From: Cryptomeria japonica
Taxonomy: Eukaryota > Streptophyta > Pinopsida > Cupressales > Cupressaceae
Assembly: GCF_030272615.1 (NCBI RefSeq)
Contig: NC_081409.1
Span: forward strand, 475,933,573 to 475,997,572
Reading direction: 5' to 3'
Length of the DNA stretch: 64,000 nt
A model generated the notes under the pieces. It was given only the letters and a program-made list of their open reading frames with translations, ran no database searches and was not told the origin of the DNA. Position numbers and translations under genes: made by a program. This document shows, piece after piece, positions 55,996 to 64,000 of the stretch. Numbering within the stretch: the first letter of the stretch is position 1; the number at the start of each line of letters is the position of its first letter.

Positions 55996-58315
55996 GATGA
56001 ACTTAGGGAGTAGCTAAAAACAACTAAGGACTAAAAATGCATGAAAGTAACAATGGCTCCTGACAAATAGGCTTGATGAGGTACCCAAGTACAAAATATC
56101 TCTCACAACTGGAGAAAAGGAGAAAATGTCATGGGAAAAACTCCTCTCCTAAGAGAAAAATATAAGTGAAGGAATGTAGAAGCCTCCAAACAAGAGAAAA
56201 TCCCTAAAAAAAGGAACAAAGGATGGACATGAAGAACACCACTACAACATGAAGCTGCAAACACTGTCGAAGAATAATTGTCAATCTGAAGAACCTCCAC
56301 TGAAATAGAAGATGATCAGGTAGAGAAGATTGTAATCTGCATGAGTGCCCTCAAATAACACTACTCAAATCAGATGGAAAACAAAGGCAAACAACTAAAC
56401 TCAAAGATACAGATGGCAAAAAAGACCAAAGTTTGAAGAGCCGATCAATCGAAGATGGAAGGTTGCCTCCAAAAAAAGGAATGAAAGAGTGTCCATATGG
56501 TAAATGATCCATCTCACCAAAATGCATAGGTAACCAGCCACTGCATCCACCTAGTACATAGGAAAAAATACTTAATACAAGGCTCACTCCAATGAACCAA
56601 CGAAGCATTATAACCAAAAACCAATAAGTGAAACCCCCCATAATGATGAGAAGGGAGAGATGATAGGTACACTGAAACTGAATGCCAAAAAAATTGCATG
56701 ACGAAGAACCAGGAACATCGAGAGTGCAACAGAAAGTACAAACACATATAAAGGCTAGTGTCATGGAAGGAACACTCACTTGACACACATCATGAGGCTA
56801 ATATCGTGAAAGGAACACTCATGTGACAAAGGTAGATGGTAAAAAAAGGCAAACATCAAACTCCCCATGGTACTTTATATTTGAGTGCGAGTACAATAAG
56901 GCACAAGATGTGCAAGATCCCAAGCATGCAAGGCATAGTGGCACTTTATCTCGGTGCATTCGCAAAAAGGAAAATGCTTACAATGAAAGCTCAGAATGTC
57001 AAAAAAAGACATAAGACCGGAAATGCATGAAGAACAACCAAAAACAAGTCATCCCATGCAAATGAGAAGTTTCCATGACATCATATGTCCAAGTAATTTA
57101 AATACCAGAGTGTGAAAACACAAAAAATTGAATAAAATGTACCTGGAGTAAAATATGAAAAAAAGTGCCTAGATGGATGTGAAGAGCTTTGAAACACCGT
57201 CCCAATGCCACTGGAATCATGAAAAATGGAGAAATTGGTAAAAAGATACGAGCTCGGGATTGAAAATAGAACCTCTAACTTCAAATGGCTATAGAATGTA
57301 CCAACAGAAAAACTAGGTGATGAAATCCACAAATCTGGAAAGTAGACAAAACCAGATTTGCAACGATATCTCGTTTGCCAAAAAATGACATCATATGCCC
57401 AACTTATGGCCAAAAGAAAAAAAAAACACCTCTTTTAGGGCACAAAGAGGGTCTCAGGGGCCATGAAGTGCTTTTGTACTGCTGACGTTAGCATGACATC
57501 ATGCTAATGTCAGTGAAATATTCTAAGAATATTCCCCTATGCCTAAAAAAAATCCTCCCTGCCAGAAAAAATCACCTTTCGACAAAATACACCTCAAAAA
57601 ATCTCGCCAAAAAAATTACCACCGGCCAGGAAAGGAAAGCGGTGCCGGAAAAATAGGGTCGGGTCGGAAAAAAAAATCCGATGGCGGTAGGGTTGCCAGT
57701 GGTGGGCTTGGCAGGGGCAGTGGCATCAGAAAAACAACGCCTGTCGGAAAAAACCTCGGTGACGGGTTGCATGAGGGCAGGAGGCCGACAGAGTGGGGTG
57801 GTCGAAAGGTGACAAAGCATGGCTATCATAGGCAAGGACCGGAGATAAGGCTGACCCGCGGCCGGAATGGTAGAGGGAAGGGATGGTATCGCCAACCCTA
57901 CTGCACGCTGTACAGACTACTGCATGGGGTACCCCCCCCCCCCCCGCCCCCTCTTTTTCATTTAAAAAAAAAACCTTTCACAATTTTTTTTGCATTTTGG
58001 CTTGGGTATTCCATAAAACTGCCCCCAATTTAATAATTTTTTTTGATTTTTTTTTTGAAATTTCTCGAAATGCATGCCTAGAAAAGGGCAAAAACCCCCA
58101 AAATGTTTTAGAGGCCAAAGTTATCCAAATTGGACCAATTTTATGTGAAAATGGGGTTTTTTGGGTGTTCTGAGCTCAACGGTGAGGTCCGTTTGAGACC
58201 AAAATTCCTATAAGCAAAGAAGCACCCCATATTCAAAATAAAAACTCTGAAAATCTTGAAACCTTAGCCTCCAAAAATCTTCTAAAAAATCAGTAACAAG
58301 TAGCAGCAGATGTAA
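55996..58315. other. Interior of the small LTR element, no coding domain
   Basis: Mostly A-rich on the plus strand, with a G/C-rich island at about 57590-57900 (GCCGGCC, GGTGGTCGAAAG, CGCGGCCGG) and a C run at 57932-57945. ORFs here (for example 57539-58033) read as Lys/Gly/Arg-rich low complexity and resemble no retroelement protein. Likely replacement or captured sequence. Confidence 0.5.
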
Positions 58316-58327
58316 GCTCTGATACCA
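58316..58327 (-). promoter_or_regulatory. Primer-binding site (initiator Met tRNA type)
   Basis: TGGTATCAGAGC on the minus strand directly after the 5' LTR end ..TTCA; this is the standard plant copia primer site, complementary to the 3' end of initiator Met tRNA. Confidence 0.85.
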
Positions 58328-58655
58328 TGAAGAAGTTGGGAAATATAACTTCAGAGATCCCAAGAACACATGCAAGCAAAATACCTGTCACATGAGAAGA
58401 ATTGAGGCAAAAAAAGCAATAATGTCTCTGAAGAAAAAGATTATCATTCAGAGAGGGAATGAAAAAGAAATACAATACAATCCTTATAAAAGGAGATTAT
58501 GAAACCCTAAAGAAACCCTAAAGGGATAATGTGTATTTAATAATTAGATTAAATACCTACAATATTATTAAATGCCTAAGTTTATCTTAAGTGTAGAGGA
58601 TAATAGACTAATAATTAAATAAATAATTATTAGCTAATACATGATAACTCTAACA
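58328..58655 (-). repeat. 5' LTR of small LTR element
   Basis: 328 bp, pair of 55652-55984; shares ACAATCCTTATAAAAGGAGA and the AATAATTATTAGCTAAT block. CTCCTTTTATAAGGA on the minus strand may hold its TATA box. Confidence 0.88.
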
Positions 58656-60367
58656 AAGACAATCTTTTCAAAAATAAAATTACATGAAATGAAGATCCGA
58701 GAATTCCAACTTGGAATTGCAATCCAACAATGAAGATCTAAAGAAGAGAAATCCCAAGCAACAATCCAAGCAAGCAAGCTTCAATCTAATATCCAACGCA
58801 ATCCCAAACTAATTCGCAATCCCAAAATCAAACTCCGATTTCCCCAAAAATTCCCTCGACAACAATCACAGAGAGGCAAATAAATAGAGAAATTATTCAA
58901 AACTATGGCCAAACGTCGGCCAATCAAAATATTCCTAAAACAATATAATTTACCTAACTTGTATAGTTTCAAGGCAAATATTATTCTCCCAATATAATCT
59001 ACCTCCCAAATAAAAACAACCAATCACATGCAAGGGTAGGCAAACAATATTCAAATACAATTGCCAACAATATAACTTTTATATAAACACATTAAATAAT
59101 GATCCTTACTTTATGTAATCAATTGATTAAATTAAATGAATAAGGCCAAAGAAATAGAACCCCTTAATAGAAGATGTAAAAATCAAATCACATATTACAA
59201 TAAATAATTTAATAAGTCAATAAATCAAAAATTAATAATAATCCTCCACACAAAAATCATTACTTACCTATATTAAATATTTATAAATCAATATTAATAA
59301 TTAAGCCATTAAATAAAATAAGGTAAATATAAATATAAATCCCATTAAATAATAATTCAATAAAATTCAACAAATAAAAGCAAAAAAATATCAATTGATT
59401 AAATAAACAATAAATCAATCAAAATAAACAAATTAAATTGATTAAACAATAATCAAATAATTAATTAAATAATAAATAAATATATAAATAAATCAATCAC
59501 ATAAGTGAATAAACAATAAATAATTAAATCTCATTTAATCGTAAAATCGAATAGTAAATTAAATCAAATAACCTTCAATCAATTTAAGGATAACTACTAA
59601 ATAATTAAATAATCATGCAACTCACATCAAGAATAAACATAACTCAAAACAACCTATGCCAAGGAAATAAACATAACACAATACTCTAACCTCAACTTGC
59701 GTCATGGCACAATCAACAAAGTACACAACTTAGACCTAGTGTGTGAGGGAAACTATGTCATCTCCGACAACTTGCCACTAGGATAAAAGCATGCTTAGAC
59801 CTATGAAGTCAGGTGGAGTCGATGTCTGGTACCTGCAAACCTGCATCAAAGACCAACACAACATATATGATACATATACATCATGATCAATAGACAAGTG
59901 ATAAAGAATCACGATGACATATCTTGCTCGCAATGAGTGATATGACATCGTCTCTACTCACGAAGATGGTCATACAATACAATATCAAAACACTTCATAG
60001 AATCATCGTCATCATGAAATAGGGTTAGTATCATCATAAGGCATATAATCCTCATGATCAATAATCACATATGAATCCATGAGTCATATAAATCCATTCA
60101 TCAAGGTGATACTATGTATCAACATCCATAAGAATCACCAAAATACCACATAAGTCCTAGCATCAATGGTATCATCTAAAATAGAAGAAGAGCCATAAAT
60201 AACCATTTAAGTATCCTTCATATGTCTAAATGAGTCTATCAATCCGTAAATCAAAATGCAAGTCTAGGAGGGGCACTACATAGGTCATTTTCCTAGGTTA
60301 AAGATTAGAACAATCGGTTATGTCTCCTAACAGGAGAATCAAAATGTTTCAAAATTGTCTACTTTAA
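58656..60367. other. Unassigned AT-rich DNA, possibly a minus-strand LTR
   Basis: 59050-59600 is almost purely A/T with AATAAATCAATAA-type runs. 59640-60280 is more complex and ends GGGGCACTACA (60280); on the minus strand this starts TGTAGTGCCCCTCC, LTR-like. GTCTGGTACCTGCAAACCTGC occurs near 59826. No partner LTR is confirmed and no gene is seen. Confidence 0.3.
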
Positions 60368-61785
60368 GATGGATATAACCTTATTGATTTTGAGGAAGAA
60401 GAACACATTTGCATTGCGAATAGTGAAACAAGAAAAATGAGTGATGAAGAAATAATTCAATCCACCATTGACAAAGTGTTTCACAATCATATAATTACTA
60501 AACTTCTTAAAAAGGTGGTTAAACATGATCCATGAGCATATTTCAAATCCCTTGCTGACGAGGGAATTAAATTGCCACCTGATTTTCATATATCATTGCT
60601 CACAGCTAATGAAAAATGGAGAACTAGTGAATCTAAACCTTCAAAGACAAACAATTATGAGAGGATAAAAGATCACAAACCTTTCTACTTGCAACTAGGT
60701 TACAAGAGGTCCACGGAAACATCAAAACCTATACCTACCAATGATCTTATTTTAGGTGAATTAAAAGCATTGAGACAGTTGTTAGACACTCCCAAGAATA
60801 AGAAGGCATCATCACACAAGTTTTCTATTGAGGACATATGTCCCTATCCTTTTGACCCAAGTATTTTGATGCCACCTTTTCTTAGTCATTGGGAGATACC
60901 AAAACTGGATAAGTATAGAGGAAAAGGGGACCCTAATGATCACTTAAGAGAATTGTGTGTCGCTACCTTAGAATTTGTAGTGGATGAAACTTACCTTATG
61001 AGATTATTCCCTCGTATTTTTGGAGGAGGCGCTATGGAATGGTTTTCCTGATTACCTCCAACTATCAAATCTTTGTAATAATTGGCTGATAAGTTTATCT
61101 CACACCACACTTACAATTGTGAACATGAGTTGTCCATGATGGATCTCTTCAATACAAAGAAAAGGGGAATCCTTCATCTCACTTTTACAAAGATGGAGAC
61201 ATTTAACCAAAAGAGCACCTTATGACATTCTCAATAAGAAACTTGTTGATCTCTTTTGTCGCAATTTAAACAAGGAAATTGGAAGAGAACTTCACTCAAG
61301 TGTTTGGACACCTTTGATGAGGTAATAGAAATGGGATTTTGAATCGAACAAACCCTCATTGATGATGGTACTATAAAGATAAATGATGATAAAGATCACA
61401 AAGGCTCGAGTTCAAACCAAAAAACACCCTTTTGGGATAAAAACAAGAATATGGTTAATGATGGAGTCGTTGATGTGAAAAATGCTAAAACATCATCATT
61501 TGTTTACAATCTTAAGGGTTCATCTTCAGACAAAGGAAAAGAGAAATAAAGAAGCTTCCCTAAATAAAATTTAACACCATTGGGACAACCACTCAAGTCA
61601 AAATTGAAGAAACTCTTTGAGAAAAATCTTATAAAGTTGCTTGAAATGAGAGAATATAATCCACAAGTCAAACCCCCATGGTGGAATGACAATCACTTTT
61701 ATGACTATTATAGACACAAGGGTCACAAGACTAAAAATTGCAACAAACTATAACATGTGATACAAGACCTTCTTGATGAGGGAAA
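60368..61785 (+). pseudogene. gag of a second plus-strand gypsy element
   Basis: The frame begins about 60368 (DGYNLIDFEEEEHICIAN) and runs, with a TGA near 60536, into the open piece 60572-61051. It carries the plant gypsy gag signature: PPFLSHWEIPKLDKYRGKGD, PNDHLRELCVA, YLMRLFPRIFGGGAMEWFS. After a stop it continues as KFISHHTYNCEHELSMMDLF, then breaks up. A degenerate zinc knuckle, YDYYRHKGHKTKNCNKL, follows near 61695-61750; its first Cys is replaced by Tyr. It differs from the giant element's gag, so it is another lineage. Confidence 0.85.
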
Positions 61786-61897
61786 TATTTCAATTGATGG
61801 ACATACTCCTTTCGGTAACTCCGATCGTGAGCTATTCAAGAATTCTTTCCCTAAGCATGACAAGGATTAAGGAAAGACCCCAAAATCTAGTGACAAC

Positions 61898-62935
61898 ATG
61901 AATTATAACGATGCTAAATATGATTATACTATAAATACTATTAGTGAGGCCAATAATCATGTGAGTTATTTTATTATAAAAGGGAAAGAACCTGATTGCA
62001 ATGTCACCACCCATAGAGGAACACTTATTCTTAGGGGCCCTGATTCTAAACCCGTTGCACCAACTCTGCAATACAACCTTATAGAGAATTTAGGGAGGAT
62101 GTCTGTGCAAATTTCTATACTTGATCTACTATGCCTATCCTCTGAGCATAAGGCTATCCTTGATAAAGTTCTTGCTACTGCTACGGTGCCTACAAACCTA
62201 CATGTAGATCAATTTCAAGCTATGGTGGGACATATCACCTCTCCTCATACCCTCACTTTTACCAAGAATGGTGACTCATCCATTCAACAACCACATAATG
62301 TGCCCTTACCATTGAATTCCTTGTCCATAGAGTCAAAATTAAGCGAGTTCTGATAGACAAAGGAGAAGTCTTAATATTTTCACTTTGAAATTGGTCACAG
62401 AACTAGGGTCACTGAAAGTGTAGTTGATCCAAAGAAAAAGATTACTATAAAGGCATGTGATGAAGAGGAACACTCATCTAAGGGCTCAGTTACACTGCCT
62501 ATCAAAGTGGGACCTATGGTGAAGGATGTTGTTTTCCAAGTCCTTGATCTCCCCCAAACCTATAATATTCTCCTTGGAAGGCCTTGGATCAATACAATGC
62601 AAGATATACCTTCTATCTACCATCAACGTATCAAATTTCACACAATGGAGTCAAATTAACTATACCAGGAGATCCAAATCCCTTTATGCATTACAATAAT
62701 CTGAGTTCTAAGACTACATATATCATTCCTAGCAATTGTGAAGCACCTCCTTTCCAAGCATACATTGATCCTAAATCCTTAAGAGCATCTACCTCCAAAT
62801 CCAATGAATATGAGATCAAAATAAAAGTAAAAGACCATAGAGTAGAGGAATATTCTATAAATCATTCTCTTTGCATTGGAAAGCTACCTTTTTCCCCTCA
62901 CACTTATGGAAAACCATAAATGATTGAAACCAAAT
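61898..62935 (+). pseudogene. Spacer and aspartic protease of the second gypsy element
   Basis: 61898-62353 is open and ends at RRVLID-type codons. The protease core continues in shifted frames: VLIDKGEVLIFSL near 62347-62388 (active-site Asp at 62356-62358, but followed by Lys-Gly instead of Ser/Thr/Gly-Gly), VGPMVKDVVFQVLDLPQTYN, ILLGRPWI, then the open piece 62584-62919 with LTIPGDPNPFMHYNNL. The order matches plant gypsy polyproteins whose protease ends in NILLGRPW and is followed by PGDPNPF. Active-site change and frame breaks make it inactive. Confidence 0.75.
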
Positions 62936-63108
62936 CAAACACCACTACTATGGTTTTCAAACCTACAATTTAAAAAAAATGTGGGGCTTTGTATGATGGA
63001 ATGGAAGAAGAGGATCTCTTGGGTTAGCTATACAAAGATGAAGATACAAAGAAAGAATAGATCACATAACCTAAAATCAAAATAGTAGCTGAGCAATGTG
63101 GAAAGGGA

Positions 63109-63234
63109 ATGAAGATAATGAAAAGATATGGCTATGATGGTCACAATCCTCTTGGTTTACAAAAACAAGGTATACTTGAACCAATCAAACCTGATGGTGG
63201 ACATAAGGTTCCTAGTTTAGGATATGATACGTAG
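63109..63234 (+). pseudogene. G-patch segment between protease and RT
   Basis: MKIMKRYGYDGHNPLGLQKQ followed by GILEPIKPDGGHKVPSLGYD shows the Gly-rich G-patch pattern (GY.G...LG...GI.EPI.....GLGY). G-patches bind RNA or RNA helicases and occur after protease in some retroelements and retroviruses. The frame ends at TAG 63232-63234. Confidence 0.65.
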
Positions 63235-63558
63235 AAAGATAAGACCTTGACTACTAAGGGTAACTTGAGTGAGGCAGGGGAGTCTTCTAATGCAACATAG
63301 ATTGCTGAGGAAGGTTCCATCAATGACTGATGATTTTATTGATATATATAACTGTGATTCTATTAATACCCTTGAGCTGTTCATAACCTTGAGCCTAATC
63401 ATGACCCTTTACCCCTTGTTCACCTGTAACTTATTGATTGGGACCAACCAGGACCACCCCAGTTGGATGTTTTTCAAAATGATGAGAGAATCATAAACTT
63501 TCTCAACACACGAAGCAACTTACCCCTCAGAGATCATAGAGATGGATTCACCATATAA

Positions 63559-64000
63559 ATAAATAGTGCAAGTTACTTTGGAGAAGGTGTCGAGCCTTTT
63601 AGTTGTGAAATTATGAAAAATATTAATAAGTTTTCTAGTGAGAACCATTTTGTGGCACTATTAGACCCCCAAAAAGTGAAAATAAAGGATGTATCCGAAG
63701 GTGAAAACCTCTCCGAGGTGCCTGAGGATGGAAGGCTTGAAACACTTCCCCTAGAATTATACCATAAGAAGTCTTCTATAATAGTGGAGAAGATAGTACC
63801 AGCAAACTTGGGCATAAAAGATAAACTAAGGATTATACATCTAGCAGAATCATTGACACCTGAAGAGAGAATAAAGTATATCCAGTTTTATAAGGAAAGA
63901 CAGGTTAATTTTGAATGGTCATATGCAGACATGTCGGGAATTGATCCTAATTTAGTTATGAATCACTTTTCTTTGTCACTAGGGGAAAAACCTGTCAAAC
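63559..64000 (+). pseudogene. Start of RT region of second gypsy element, cut by window end
   Basis: Open from 63559 to the window edge. The product has the standard lead-in to plant gypsy RT: RIIHLAESLTPEERIKYIQF, VNFEWSYADMSGIDPNLVMN, HFSLSLGEKPVK. The RT fingers and catalytic box lie beyond position 64000. Because earlier domains are broken, the whole element is a pseudogene even though this piece is open. Confidence 0.85.

Larger units (their letters stand above)
55652..58655 (-). mobile_element. Small non-autonomous LTR element with Met-tRNA primer site
   Basis: Two LTRs (55652-55984 and 58328-58655) enclose a 2.3-kb interior; both ends carry AAGAC (55647-55651 and 58656-58660). In its own sense it starts TGTTAGAGTTATCATG, ends CTTCTTCA or CTTCATCA, is followed by TGGTATCAGAGC (primer site), and has AAGGGGGGG before the 3' LTR. 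That primer site is typical of Ty1/copia elements. No gag, protease, RT or integrase motif is present in the interior, so it depends on others. LTRs differ at about 8% by eye. Confidence 0.88.

Noticed and set aside
57539-58173. ORFs of 164 and 96 codons in the small LTR element
   Set aside because: Low-complexity Lys/Gly/Arg product, no family resemblance, and the frame crosses a C run; kept only as a note on the interior.

Overview
The window looks like intergenic DNA of a large, AT-rich plant genome. I found no host protein gene, rRNA or tRNA. Nearly everything I can identify is a transposable element: one large DNA transposon, Ty3/gypsy-type LTR elements, one small LTR element with a Met-tRNA-type primer site, and two 5'-truncated LINEs. 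The LTR pairs differ visibly (about 8-10% in stretches compared by eye). Old nested elements with very long LTRs suggest a slow-turnover giant genome such as a gymnosperm, but that is inference and the species is not identified.

Layout. 1-1324: AT-rich DNA with a degenerate ~30-bp tandem repeat. 1325-10956: a ~9.6-kb DNA transposon bounded by a perfect 16-bp inverted repeat, with arrays of a GC-rich motif (GGGCCCCCGTT, both orientations) inside each end. It carries a proline-rich multi-exon gene on the plus strand (damaged near its 5' end) and an apparently intact two-exon transposase-like gene of 961 codons on the minus strand. 11985-13634: a 5'-truncated LINE (minus) with a perfect 15-bp target duplication. 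13650-21455: unassigned, low-complexity and LTR-like DNA.

21456-55467: one giant Ty3/gypsy element (plus) with a perfect CATCA target duplication. Its 5' LTR is split by a 9.9-kb related but pol-less element (27170-37117, minus, target duplication GGAGT). Its gag-pol is split by a 3.8-kb LINE insertion (40920-44719, 12-bp target duplication). Without these inserts it is about 20 kb with ~6.1-6.3-kb LTRs. Both LTRs contain a ~3.6-kb degenerate ORF upstream of the LTR TATA box, so in U3. Coding order is gag, protease, RNase H-like, RT, RNase H, integrase, with an RNase H-like domain ahead of RT.

55652-58655: a 3.0-kb LTR element (minus) with Met-tRNA-type primer site, polypurine tract and target duplication AAGAC, and no recognisable pol. 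58656-60367: unassigned. 60368-64000: the 5' half of another gypsy polyprotein (gag, zinc knuckle, protease, G-patch, start of RT), cut by the window edge.

The two most interesting items are the DNA transposon with an intact transposase that I cannot place confidently in a named superfamily, and the LTR retrotransposon with a long ORF inside its U3 together with a pol-less relative inserted in that LTR. Many stop codons in the retroelements are TAG where a sister copy or the family motif has CAG or TGG, as expected from deamination of methylated cytosines.
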